A stretch of 60,000 nucleotides of DNA, taken from NCBI GenBank assembly GCA_949358305.1, contig OX442315.1:15838427-15898426 (forward strand). The letters are read 5' to 3'. The notes under the pieces were generated by a model. The model was given only the letters and a program-made list of their open reading frames with translations, had not been told where the DNA came from and did no database searches. Each line of letters opens with the position of its first letter. The stretch's first letter is position 1. Positions 22,353-33,858 of this stretch are shown piece after piece. A program made the translations under genes and the position numbers. This DNA is from Strigamia acuminata. Lineage: Eukaryota; Arthropoda; Chilopoda; Geophilomorpha; Linotaeniidae.

Positions 22353-22367
22353 CCGCCAGGTGGCACT
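22353..22367 (+). promoter_or_regulatory. CTCF-like motif
   Basis: CCGCCAGGTGGCACT matches the core of the bilaterian CTCF consensus (CCRSYAGRKGGCRS). A weaker match, CCACCAGATGTCGCG, lies near 21852. It is a motif match only. CTCF presence in this species is not shown. Confidence 0.3.
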
Positions 22368-23632
22368 GCGGTTTTCAGAAATTACATTACAGGTCACGTG
22401 ACCGGACGTTGAACCCCACAAACAAACAAACATTCATGTCAAGCTAAATAAACGGCCTTTAAAAAAAAAAAAAAAAAAACATTTTTGAAATCACCGTTAA
22501 ATTCTACACTGGAAACATTTTTAATGAACCAAACAGGTTCCTTTTCCATCACATGTGTTGAAAGAATGTTATGAAAATTTGCAGGATATTTTTAGGAAAC
22601 TTTACTGTCACCAACATCTCCCCCTATAGCCGTTCTTTGTAGTGTCGCCCCTCCCACCGGCCATGTTACCTTGGAATGCTGTCCTTAGTCGCTTGTGTTG
22701 AATTTACTTGTTAGCCCCAACATACAAAGCACAAACTAAAGCATTGGCTGCAACTCGGGCTGCACACAGTTTTTAATTGAGCCTTGGTCCAAGCTTGGTT
22801 GTGCTAACCACTAATGTGTTCACAGGTATGAAATGCTTTTCCTTTTTCTAGATAGGGATAAAAGGTCCGCTCGGATTTTGTGGGATCCCGTACCAACGGA
22901 GATAGGCCTAAAGGGCGACATCTAAAAATCGCCCCAAAATTCAATGCCTAAAATGAAACATATTTCAATGGTGATTGTGTGTAATAAACAATTCCAACGA
23001 CGACATTTGTAAGTGTTGCATTGTTTGAAAACAGTCACGTTCAACGCACGTGACTGCTGTTTTGCCTTTAAATTATATTACCGTAGCCAGTTTATATTCA
23101 TACCATGTAACCGTCTTCGCACTCGTAACCTTGAAGTTTAAACAGACTACTGTCTATCTTTTTAACTTCCACAAAACGGGAAACGTTTCCAAGGTCAACA
23201 TTTGGTAGAAACGAGGCCTAAAGGCGAATTTTGGGGGTGTCGTTGGGATAGGTATCCGATTTTGTCATGATTTGTGATGACTCGGTGCTTTTTTTGTTCA
23301 TAAGTGAGCGAGACCCAAATTGCATTTTGCATTTTGCATTTTTGAATTTTTTTTTTAACATACCGGTAAGCCTTTTTTTTAGAAACATTTTTTAAACATA
23401 TTTTTTGTCTGAAACTTATTTTATACAATTGGGCAATCGGCTTTTTGGTCAATCCGATCCTGGTCCTAGCCGCGTGCATTTTGCTCTGAATAGGAAAAAC
23501 TTTGGCCTAGAAACTGTTCAACTCAGTTCGCAGAATACTTTCCTCCAGATCTGGAGTCTTCTGACAAAAACTTTTATATTCTTGCAGTTTTTTGAAAAAA
23601 AATTAAAAATATAATTTGTTCTCTTATTTTAG
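22368..23632. other. 3' part of intron 1 of family member 2
   Basis: 22590-23632 aligns with 10380-12198 of unit A minus the hairpin elements. It includes three copies of the direct repeat GCATTTT near 23321-23345 and the same CTCTTATTTTAG acceptor. No coding signal is seen. Confidence 0.5.
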
Positions 23633-24978
23633 GACGAAAACAGGCTGCTGATTGAAAACCAAATTTCCACTTTTTGTGTATATCCTTCAATGATGGTCCA
23701 CATGAAGACAAGTGATGCTCTACGGCTACCACTGTCACTCAAAAACGAGCGATGCCGATGTACCCTTGTCGATTGAATTACCAGCAATCTGATCAAATCG
23801 ATGGAGGGACAATTTGAACTGGTGAAACCAGTGGATTTACGAGATGAGGTGGAAAATTTGACTTTTGACCCAAACTTCTGGATTCAAACTTTGATTAAAT
23901 ACTGGACAAATTATACATTGGGTAAATTCAAGTTTGTGCTACAGAACAACGTGGTAGTGATAGCTTCCACACTAATATATCCAAGAACTAAAAGTAATTT
24001 AATCCAGGAAATTTGCACTCTGTATCAAGACGTTTATTATCTGTGCATCGAGTGTCTGACATTTGGCAAGAAGACGGACAAATTTCTGTTCAAAGTGGAC
24101 AAAAAATTCAATCACCCAAAAAAGTTCCATCTGTTTTTGACAAAGAGAAATAATTTTTCTGGATCGGATTTGGATGAAACTTTAAAATCAAATTTTGAAG
24201 TTAATTTGAAATTGGGTGGTCAAATGGAGCAGAATTTAATTTTCAAAGATCAAAGTCCGTTTCTTTTACACGACGCCAACCAACGCGTGAATTTTAAAGC
24301 AAACTACAAAGTAACTATCACAATTCACCCTTTTAACACTCTAAAGATCAGTCATCACTTTAACAAGAATAAAGTATTTGCAAACACTGCTGGAACAAAT
24401 GAGTCTGCAAGAACTCTCTTCGAAGTGTACAAAAATTTTATATATGAGCATCGGATAACAATTCCCAGTATAGAATATTCGAAAACATTCCAAGTAGCAT
24501 GTCCTCTGTTTTTCAAATTGGTGATTAAAAAAAAAATTTTGACGTCAGTGCAAAACAGATGCAAAAACAGAACTCAGTTAATTTTATCTGTAAATGACAC
24601 TGATATCATTTTCAAATCGAAATTGAGTGCTGGTAGTTTGAAAGACATTGCTGATAAAATGATAGCACATGTGGATCCTGTAACTGGAGAATTTCCACGT
24701 ATTCCCCATCAAACAAAAGGATGTGATGTAATGTAGAAATAATGAACATTGAAAACAACAGCTGCATTTGAAAATAGAAAGTTTGTTTACTGTATTCCTT
24801 GGATTACACATGCTGTAGTTCATATTTCACGAGGAATGCAGAAATGTATGTGTTTTAAAATGCAACTAATGTTTTAATGAACAATGTACAATGAACTTAC
24901 AAAATTAACATTTTATATTTTTATTTATTTTAGCCACGTGATGTTTTAGCTTCAGTGATGAGTGAAGGACCACCTTAA

Positions 24979-25383
24979 CGCCTACCATTCTCAAATGAAA
25001 CCACATAATTACTGCAGGAAATGGAATGGAGACAATTGATCGTGCTTCAATTAAGAGGTGCCTACTCAACCGGTGGACAGTAAATTTCTTTTTTTCTTTT
25101 TTTATTTATTTAATTTTATTTCTGGTTAAATGTTTGACCGTTTAATTGGTATGTTGTTGATAGTCTGCACAATGATTTAATGTCCGATTATGTAATTGTC
25201 CACAAGTTGAATTAATGCATCAGTGTTTCACATTCTTGAAATTTTTGCCTATCAAATGGGATGTATTTTAAACACTTTTGTTCAGTCTTGGACTCAACCA
25301 GTGGACAGCATATTTTTTTAAAATCTTGGGTTTTTTTTTTTTATCTATTTAATTCTATGCCTGGTTAAATATTTGACTGTTTA
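24979..25383. repeat. 3' flank of member 2 with a tandem duplication of about 240 bp
   Basis: The segment CAACCGGTGGACAG...TGGTTAAATGTTTGACCG (from about 25058) is repeated from about 25297 (CAACCAGTGGACAG...). The intervening TTGTTGATAGTCTGCACAATGA block recurs at 26400 and also downstream of members 3-5. Confidence 0.65.
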
Positions 25384-26392
25384 ATGGCAGTGTTTACGAT
25401 TACGTCATGATGATGTTACACCCGTTTGAAAACGAGGCTAATGGGTATAAACAAACACAAACAACATAGAATACTCGATATAACATACGTAAAACCTGAT
25501 TATTACTTTTTTATTACTTATAAATTTTATTTTAAAGATGAATCACACATTTTCAAACATTTTTATATGCTTATTAGTTATTAACATATTTTTACTTGTT
25601 TTTAATCATTTTTTACATTTTTTTGCTAGTGTTAAATGTTTTTCCACACATTTTTGAATTATTTCTACACTTTTTCGCTCGTGTTGAGTTGTTTCTTTCA
25701 CGTTTTGAATGCTTTTACACTCATTTTTACATGTTTTGAATGATTTTACACTCGTTTTCACCGGTTTTGAATGATGTTCCATACATTATCAGTCGTTTTA
25801 TTTGTTATTTCGTATGTTTTAAATGTTTTGGTTTGAAAATTTTTAACTTTTTATCAGTTACGGCAATTACGTGTGATTCTCTGTTTGCCGTCGGAGCTTA
25901 CTATAGCGATCTCAATCAAAACGTTACCATAAAGTTACTACCATAGTAAGCTCCAACGACGATTGGAATCAAGACATCATGGCCATAACTGATCCGAAGA
26001 CGAAAATGGCCAAACTAAAACATTTAAAATGTACGACAAAAAAACTAAATGACTGAAACTGTGTGAAAAAACGATTAAAACGAGTGGAAATGTGTGTGAC
26101 ATTATTCAAAACGGGTAAAAATGTGTGAAAAATCATTCAAAACGTGAAAAAACAATTCAACACAAGCGAAAAAATGTAGAAAATGATTAAAAACAGGTAA
26201 AAAGATGTTAATAAACATATAATATGTTTGAAAATGTGTGAAACATCTGTAAAATAAAATTTGTCATATTAATAATCAGGTTTTATGAACATAAATTACG
26301 CTGTTTGTGTTTGTTCATATTCATATCCATTAGCCTCGTTTTCAAATGGGTGTGACATCGTGATGACGTCATTCGTAGACTCTGCCATTGGT
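25384..26392. mobile_element. 1-kb foldback element
   Basis: The left arm AATGGCAGTGTTTACGA... is mirrored by ...TCGTAGACTCTGCCATT at the right. The mirror continues through CCCGTTTGAAAACGAGGCTAATGG and AACAAACACAAACA to the centre near 25900-25940 (GGAGCTTACTATAGC / CCATAGTAAGCTCC). The arms are about 480 bp each with many TTTTTACAC/GTGTAAAAA-type words. No ORF of note. Confidence 0.85.
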
Positions 26393-26499
26393 ATGGTGTT
26401 GATTGTCTGCACAATAATTTAATGTCCAATTATTTAGTTGTCCGCAAGTTGAATTAATGCACCAGTGTTTCACCTTTCTGAATTTTCGCCTATCAAATA

Positions 26500-27068
26500 C
26501 AGTCGAAACTCTTTATAACGAATCGCGTTATAACGAATTATCGGTATAACGAATTGTTTAAAATGACTTGGTTGGCCAGCCATAGAACACCATGTTAAAT
26601 ATTTTCGTTATAACGAATTTCGATATAACGAATTATTCGTTATAACGAACAGGTTTTCAGGTACACTGTAATACCCATAAGATCTCGTTATAACGAATTT
26701 TCAAAACTGATCACATCTGATGCCTATATTTAGAAAACAAAGAAAAATGAAAATGGCTGCCAAACGAAAGGCAATTTCAATTCAAGACAAGCTGAACATT
26801 ATTAATGCCATTGACAATGGCAAGAAGCCATCCATTGTAGCTACTGAGTTTAATTTGTCCCGTTCTACAATTTCAGCTGCAAATTTCAACAGTTTTAAAG
26901 AATCGGGACAAAATTAACATGAAACTACCATGAAATACCATGTTTATGAATAAATAATGTTTTTCATGATACAATTTAATTTTTTCACCTAATTCGTTTT
27001 AACGAATTCTCGTTATAACGAATCGATTCTTCCGGTCCCTTGCGATTCGTTATAAAGAGTTTCGACTG
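26500..27068 (+). mobile_element. Tigger/pogo-type deletion derivative, copy 2
   Basis: Inverted ends CAGTCGAAACTCTTTATAA flanked by TA (26498-26499, 27069-27070). The empty site CCTATCAAATAAA survives downstream of member 5 (51211-51224). The subterminal DNA is full of GTTATAACGAA words in both orientations. The interior keeps only the start of a transposase gene (next entry). Confidence 0.92.
26720..26917 (+). pseudogene. Truncated pogo/Tigger transposase N-terminus (CENP-B-type HTH)
   Basis: Within the element, the frame reads KRKAISIQDKLNIINAIDNG then KKPSIVATEFNLSRSTIS, the first helix-turn-helix of the CENP-B/pogo DNA-binding domain. It then jumps to NFNSFKESGQN and a stop. The HTH is full, while the second DNA-binding domain and DDE catalytic core are gone, so this is an internal deletion derivative. 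A natural start is probably the ATG at about 26747 (MKMAAKRKA). Confidence 0.85.
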
Positions 27069-27107
27069 TATAATTACTTTAAACACTTTTGTTCAATTTC
27101 TTAGAAA

Positions 27108-27388
27108 GGGGCCGTCCATAAATTACGTAATGCACCAAGGGAGGCTCCCTTGGAAAAGGGTTTCAAATTGTGTTACATCCCATGTAAAAAAAAAAAATTT
27201 AAATTTTAAATAATTAAAAGTTAATCATTCTTTTATATGATTTTTTGAAAATTTGGGGGGTGGATTTAAGTTTTGTTACGTAATTAGGGGGTGGGGGTTC
27301 GGGAATTTGTTACAACCTTGTTAAAGAGGAGGGGAGGGGGTCTAAAAATCCCAAATTTTGCGTTAGATACGTAATTTATGGACGGGCC
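27108..27388. mobile_element. MITE with GGGGCCGTCCATAAATTACG ends
   Basis: Left GGGGCCGTCCATAAATTACG and right CGTAATTTATGGACGGGCC are inverted repeats of about 20 bp. The interior has G-rich and poly-A tracts and no ORF. The aligned flank of member 5 (51241-51280) lacks it. Confidence 0.85.
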
Positions 27389-27592
27389 TAAATTTTATCT
27401 AGTATATTTAAACAAGAAAAGAAAACAGTCATTTTTGCAATATATTTACATTTTTGAAGTGTTTAATGTGAGAGAGAATTAAACATACTGTCAAAATATA
27501 AAAAATAGAAAATGAAACATTTGTATTTTCATTGTTGTTCATGTAAAATCAAACTAAATTTAGTTAAAATGTTAGTCTAAGGTCTACAATAT

Positions 27593-27684
27593 TGCCTCGA
27601 ATAAACGCCGGGCCGTTTATTTCCGACCCCACCCCGGCGTTTAATCGAATCCCGCCTATTTACGTCCGGCCTTTATTCGAGGCA
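27593..27684. repeat. Short GC-rich hairpin (TGCCTCGAATAAACGCCGG)
   Basis: TGCCTCGAATAAACGCCGG at the left is mirrored by the CCGGCCTTTATTCGAGGCA end. The motif resembles the interior of the 36770 and 49348 elements (CGAATAAACGCCGG), suggesting a shared element family. Confidence 0.75.
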
Positions 27685-27688
27685 GCAC

Positions 27689-30016
27689 AATATGCTTGCA
27701 CCTGTTGGATTGTCTAAACTTTATTGATTTCTGATTTCCAGACATTTTTAAGCCTATTCTGACGTCAGATTTTGTCTGAATGCGCACACAAAGTGATAAT
27801 TTTTCACAAGTTAGATTTTCACATTTTTCTTGTTTGTTTTTTTAGTTTTATATGTTCAAGTTTTGTTAGTGATAAAAGTTTTATTTCTTTCTTGTTCAAA
27901 TATATATAATTTCTCCCACAAATGTTCAATTTAAAGAATAAAATAAAATTAATACTGACTTGTTGGTCGTAATTACTGGGTTCTTCAAGGGCGAATTAAT
28001 TCTTGTATATGGTTTTGCTCCTACAGTATCTGTTTAATTGTCCTCAATTGTCCGTTTAATTGTTTTCATTTCCAGTCTAATTCTTTAATTGTGCATTAAA
28101 AAAAGAACATTTAATAACGATTTAAGCTTTGAGTGCACTGTGAGAATAAAACACTCAAAAAAGAAATAATTAAATTTAAATTTGTTTTCTTAACAATTTT
28201 GTAATGAATTCTGACCTAATCTTTTTGGTAGTGGATCTAGTGCATTGCATGCAAGTTCAAGCTTTGATCTAACTCGTGTGGCAGCCATTTTCAATTTGGC
28301 TGTATTAAAGAACGAAAGCCGATATCGAGTCATAGTTTTTGTTCTCGAGGCTTTTGACGATGGTTTATGGCTGGTTCTAGTGTCCCATCTGTTTACAGAA
28401 ATTTGAATTTATCTTTTCTAAAAATGAAAATGAGAAATGAAAATGAAAAAATAAAATCTCAGAAATAAAATTTTGTTAGTTTTGGAGGTCATAATTGACC
28501 CTAGTATAGGGCGGGAAGGGTTAAAGCACCCTCTGCAAAGACTCCTATCCCTAGCATTTGAGTTTGAGTTTACCTCTCCGCATCAGCATGGAACAACTGC
28601 TTTTGAAGTAAATAGCAGACTCTTCGTGCACGAACTGGTTATGGAACGGTTACTGGAAACGCAACGTGTTATGCCAAACCCTGACGATCGCTTATCGTAT
28701 ATCTACGACGACACACATTGACAGGACATCAATAAAAAAATAACAATAAACCAATCTACGGATTTACTCATGAGCGCATTTGAGACTCATTTTTTATTTT
28801 TATTATTTTAATACTGAATATTTAATTTAAAATAAATCTATTGTATTTTTATTTTATTGTATTTAATTTTAATCAGTGCGCATTTAAGACGAGCACATTT
28901 AGGAGGTGCACATTTGCAATTTGAGCCAGCGCATTTGCAATGTGCATATTTGATGTGCGCAATTAATTTCGGTGCACAATTGCAATGCGCGCACGTGTTC
29001 CCCGCCCATCGAGCCATAGTTTTTGTTCTCGAGGTTTTTGATGATGGTTTATGGCTGGTTCTGGTGTCCCATCTGTTTACAGAAAATTTGAATTCACCTT
29101 TTCTAACTTACAATATTGCATTTTTTTCAAAATCCATTATTCTCACACTTTTTTTAACATTTAAAAAAAAATATTCTCACGATTAACCCTGCTCACCAAA
29201 CCCGGGTCATTTTTTACCCAAAACATGTGACATCGTTGTTCTGTAATCTGAACTCAACAAAAAATAATTGAGATTGAATTCAAAATTAGTTAGTAAACGA
29301 AAAAAATTTGTCAAAATTTTGTTTGAATTTTTGAATCTATTTTTTGTTTATTGTTTGTTATGATGTTTAAAGAAAATAAAATGAAAACTCAGAAAGAAAA
29401 TTTCGTAAGTTTTCGAGAAAAAAATAAAAATACTTTTGGAAATCATAATTGACCCTAGTTTAGGGCGGGAAGGGTTAAAGCACCCTGTGCAAAAGCTCCT
29501 GTCCCTAGCATTTTATTTTACAGGATTTCCTCCCCGTTCGCCGTTATCCCAATTTCTGATTTCCCCTTCTAATTACTCCGGAAGAAGAATTAAGAAACAA
29601 CACAAAGAAAATATAACACGTGGGTCATCTAGTGTGGGAATGAATGGTCACACAAACTCAAAAACAGGAAGCCAAGAGATTTCTACCGTATTAATTACAG
29701 ACATTGCAAAATTAATGTTTAAAATAATTCATGCAAAATAGTTGATTCCAAAGTTTACTCGTTAGATTTAAGAATTCGTCACCTCATCTTACAGAAGTAC
29801 TGACCACTTTATCACTTTCTATCATTCATTCAACATTAATTAAATTTCTGCGATTTGCCGATAATCTAAAGAATACATCATTCTCCCCTTTCACGACGGC
29901 CTTGACCTCAATCGTATCTGCGCGTGCATCGCATATTCGCAGCTGAGGATGTGTCCACTTTTGATGTCACATTTTTCGATCACTGACGATCCACCTTTCG
30001 ACCACCCTGCAGCAAA
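27689..30016. other. Spacer between members 2 and 3
   Basis: 27470-28450 aligns with the 3' spacers of members 3 and 4 (33900-34500, 39180-40140) and partly with 51340-51700, so it is old duplicated flank. 28340-28560 and 29015-29530 are internal repeats of one another (TTTTTGTTCTCGAGG, then CCCTAGT-TAGGGCGGGAAGG). The latter also recurs near 35810 and 41475. 28870-29000 has loosely repeated GCGCATTTG words that give a spurious Ala-His-Leu-rich frame. 29850-30016 is the 5' flank of member 3. No convincing gene is seen. Confidence 0.5.
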
Positions 30017-33000
30017 ATGAATTTGGAGGTAAGAATATACTATGATAAACTTCAGGAAGATTGTTGTCAGACATTTTTTTGGAGATCGGAAACAAAGTCA
30101 ATGCGAGGTTTTTGAGAATGAAATTAGAAAATTATCGATTGTTTGTTGGAAATGTAAAAATTGCTGAGTTTTATCCTGGGAATTTTTTTGTTCCAGAATC
30201 CAGCTGCGCATGCACTAGCAATCTCAATTTGCAGTTAGACTTTTCTGTTAACTTGTTTATATAAATTCATTCTTATGTGATAGTTTTTGGTTTGTGGTTA
30301 TTACTTTAAAAAATTTTGACAAATTCGAAAGAACACCATGTTAAAAAATTTCGATATAATGATTTCTCGTTATAATTGAATCGATTTTTCGGGTCCCTTG
30401 CGATTCGTTATAAGTAGTTTCAACTGTATTTGGAAATTGCTTTGTGCATACCTTCAGATCAACCCCACCAGTTATAATATTTCGATACTTGTCATTTAGT
30501 ATAAAAATAAGTCCATCTGCATATCAAATTGCATATCAAATTGGCAATGCTAATTACAAAATTCTGGCAATAACATTCAATCAAAAATCGTAATCACTTT
30601 GTAGCCATTGTCAAAATAGGTAGGGTATGGTTTTTGTATGATGGCATGTGTGGTATAGTGCACCTAGTAGCAGCATTAGATAACATGTGGTATCATGCTG
30701 GTTGTAACAGATGAACGCCCTCTATGGGAAATGTAGATTCTAACAAGCAGTTGGAATAAACTCATAACATGTTTAGGCTTTACTATGAACACAACTAGTG
30801 CTTTATGATCAAGATAGTACAGCATGGATCCAGAATTTAAAGAATTTAAAGAAGATATTATTCCAGAAAATTTTATCATAAATTATGTAGTTTTAATTAA
30901 TATTAAATGAACTCGCTCCATGATAAACTTTCTGAGATAATGTATTTTGAAACTGTGGCACCAGATTCAGGGTTTTGAAATTTCAGTTGCGCCACATTCA
31001 AACGGTTGCCGCTCGAGAACGAAGAGGGGTAGAGTGTTTTCCTTTTCAGGGTTTGTCAGGGTTTTTGACAGAAAAAAATCCGTGGTCAAGTTGTTGAGAT
31101 ATTGGGGTTTGAAGTTGTGGCACCGGATTTGGAAATTTAGTACAAGTCTTTTTTGTGCCATATTCAAATGCTTTCTACTCGAAAACTAAGAGGAGTCGAG
31201 ACTTGTGCTTTTCGCGGTTTGTTAAGGAGAAAATCCTCTACCTTTTGGTGTAAAAACCATTGAAATCCGTCGTAAAAAAAAAAATTGGGATTTGTTCTAT
31301 CTGTAGTTTGGGCGAGTGAATGTGGTGCCAACTTCAGCCTGGTGTTGCATTTTGCATTTTGCATTTTGCATTTTGCATTTTGCATTTTAGAATTGTTTGT
31401 TTTAACATAATTTTTTTTAAAAAAAAATTTCTAAGAAAACGTTTTTTACCACTATTTTTTGTTTTTTCTTTCAAAATAGGGGGCTGTTGCTTTCCTTGTA
31501 CTCCTTATGACTCCGCTACTGACTCCCACCACTACATGGGGTTCCTAATGCCAGAACTGCAAAGAACTATAAATCCACCCTGACCAGGGCTGATTGAGGA
31601 GTGTTATCAACCTGGGCATTTTTTGTAAAAGAATTAGCCCATTTTCATTTTATATACGAGTATTTGAGTAGTCGGCCCTTTGGTCAATCCTTCCCTGGCC
31701 CCATCCGCGTGCATTTGCTCTGAAAAGTAAAAACTTTTGCCAGGAAACTTGAAGTGTTTCTTGGTGTCTGTGTTGCTTGATGTAAACGGATTGAATGAAT
31801 GTGCGACTGTCATTGGTTGCCATATCCTTGTAGGTGGGGCTGAGGTGTTCAGCGTCACAATATATCTCAGTTCGCAGAGTATTTTTCTCCAGATCTAGAG
31901 TTTTCTGACAAAAGCTTTTACATTCATGTGGTTTTCTAACATTTTAAAAAACACAATTTGTTCTCTTATAATAGGACGTAAACAAGCTGCTGATTGAAAA
32001 CCAAATTTCTGGTTTTTGTGTGTATCCACCAATAATGGTTCACTCAAAGAAAAGTAATGCTCGACTGCTATCAAAAAAGAAGCGATGCCGAAGGACCCTT
32101 CTTGTTGATCGAATTTCCAGCAATGTGTTCAAATCAATGGAGAAAGAATTTGAACTGGTGACAGAAGTGGATCTTCGAGATGAGGTTAAAAATTTGACCT
32201 TTAACCCAGACTTTTGGATTCGGACTTTGAATAAACACTGGACAAATGATACATCGAGCAAACTCAAGTTTGTGCTACCGAACAACGTGATAGTGATAGC
32301 TTCCACCATGATTTATACAAAAGCTAAAAGCAATTTAATCCAGGACATTTGCACTCAGCATCGAAAAGTATATTATCTGTGTATCGAGTGTCTGACATTT
32401 GGGAAAAAGACGGACAAATTTCTCTTCCACCTGGGCAAAAGTTTTCGGCACAGAGAAAAATTCCATCTGTTTTTGACGAAGAGGAATAATTTTTTCGGAT
32501 CGGATGTAGAGGAAACATTGAAATCAAATTTTCTTATTAATTTGAAATTGGATGGTCAAATGGAGCAGAAATTAATTTTCAAAGATCAAAGTCCATTTCT
32601 TTTACGCAATGCAACCCAATGCTTTACAATTAAAGCAAACTACAAAGTAACTATCACAATCCACCCTTTTAACACACTAAAGATCAGTCATTACTTTGCA
32701 AACACTACTCTAACAAATGGGTCTGCAGGAACATTTTCTGAAGTGGGCAAAGACTTTTATGAGCTTACAATTGGAATTCCTCGTATAAATTATTCAACAA
32801 CATTCATTGTAGCATGTCCTATGTTCTTCAAAGTGATGATTAAAAAGAAAATATCGACGTCAATACAAAACAAATGCAAGAACAAATGTCAATTATTTTT
32901 ATCTGTAAATAATACTGAGTTCACTTTCAAATCAAAATTGAGTGCTGGCAGTTTGAAAGACATTGTTGATAAAATGATAGCACATGTGGATCCTGTAACT

Positions 33001-33291
33001 GGAGAATTTCCACGTATTCCCCATCAAATAAAAGGATGTGATGTAATGTAGAAATGATGTTGAACATTGAACAATAGCTGTATTTGAAAATAGTTTGTTT
33101 ACTGAATTCCTTGGATTACATTTGCTGTAGTTCATATTTCATGAGGAATGTATGTGTTTTTAAATGCAACTAATGTTTTAATGATGAATTGTACAATGAA
33201 CTTACAATATTAACATTTTTATATTTTTTATTTATTTTAGCCATGTGATGTTATAGCTTCAGTGATGAGTGAAGGACCGCCTCGTTGTTGA
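30017..33291 (+). CDS. Unrecognised gene family, member 3 (376 residues)
   Basis: Exons are 30017-30028 (MNLE), 31975-33042 and 33241-33291, with GT-AG borders and matching phase (all phase 0). The predicted protein starts MNLEDVNKLLIENQ and ends PCDVIASVMSEGPPRC. No signal peptide or membrane helix is visible. The chain is Lys-rich with alternating hydrophobic strands (VIVIASTMIY, KVTITIHPF) that suggest a beta-rich soluble fold. Conserved landmarks across the family are CVYPP, FWI(R/Q)TL, YYLCIECLTFGKKTDKFLF, LFLTK(R/C)NNF and AGSLKDI(A/V)DKMIAHVDP. I do not recognise the family. If exon 2 were not spliced at 33042 the chain would stop two codons later. No frame damage is seen. Confidence 0.68.
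30029..31974. other. Intron 1 of member 3
   Basis: Contains an open stretch (30061-30264) that also occurs behind exon 1 of members 4 and 5, a Tigger end fragment at about 30340-30430, five tandem GCATTTT units at 31347-31388 and AT-rich filler. 31490-31640 and 31860-31974 match the 3' parts of intron 1 in members 1 and 2. No independent gene is supported. Confidence 0.5.
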
Positions 33292-33516
33292 TTGTCTGCA
33301 CAATGATTTAACGTTCGATGATGTAGTTGTCCACAAGAATTAATGTACCAGTGTTTCAAATTCTTGAAATGCTTGCCTATCAAGTAAAATTTTTTTTAAA
33401 CTTTTTTATTAAATTTCTTAGAAATTGCATCTATTATATTTTAAAAAAAGAAAACAACGTCATTTTTTAAATATATATTTACCTTTTTTAAGTGTTCAGT
33501 GTGAGAGAGAATAAAA

Positions 33517-33858
33517 CTACATTTCATGATCATTCATACGCATTTCTTGTACCAGACGATGGAATTCGCCCAATTCCTGTGGATTTGCATAAAGTTTCCT
33601 TACCCACATTCGACGTGGGCATCTTTTTTTGGGGGTTTTCCGTTGTAATAATAAATATCCAGCCATTATTACTATCATCGCTAACACAACATCAACATCA
33701 TCATCCATTTTGTTTGTTTTCTCGCCAAATCTCACAAAATCTCGCTGGAAACGAGATAGCATTAGCTCCGCCCACTTCACTTCATTTCGAACTAAACAAA
33801 GCTGTTTCCCGCGTGGAATTTCGCGTGCGACCACTTCGCGTGCAAAATTTCGCGACAT
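33517..33858 (-). pseudogene. PIF/Harbinger transposase N-terminal fragment, copy 1
   Basis: Minus strand from ATG 33858: MSRNFAREVVARE..., a basic stretch, then RRMWVRKLYANPQELGEFHR and LVQEMRMNDHE. The (W/R)WVR ... GEFH.LV.E(M/L)R pattern is the well-known N-terminal region of HARBI1-type Harbinger transposases. The frame ends there and the catalytic DDE part is absent. Comparing members 2 and 5, whose flanks run straight from GAGAATAAAACT-type sequence into ACTGCCAAAATAG, shows about 355 bp inserted here. Confidence 0.7.

Larger units (their letters stand above)
17919..24978 (+). pseudogene. Unrecognised gene family, member 2, with a nonsense codon
   Basis: Exon 1 is 17919-17930 (MNFE, donor GTAAGAAAT), exon 2 is 23633-24727 and exon 3 is 24934-24978, with the final exon reading PRDVLASVMSEGPP then TAA. 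Exon 2 is full length and alignable end to end with members 3-5. However, codon CGA of the other members is TGA at 23774-23776 (the LVD-R-ITSN position), giving a stop about 50 residues in. Translation from ATG 23801 could still make a long C-terminal product. The rest of the frame is undamaged, so the nonsense change looks recent. Intron 1 is 5.7 kb and contains elements, a 1.4-kb inverted repeat and a THAP exon on the other strand. Confidence 0.72.

Noticed and set aside
28857-29186. Ala-His-Leu repetitive frame resembling pentapeptide repeats
   Set aside because: It is produced by loosely repeated GCGCATTTG words in noncoding spacer, and the later part is duplicated spacer sequence.
30061-30264. 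Conserved frame behind exon 1 (also at 36299-36517 and 48877-49095)
   Set aside because: It starts with a non-ATG codon and its conservation is explained by recent duplication of the whole unit. The GTAAGAATA donor just before it fits the intron model in all five members.
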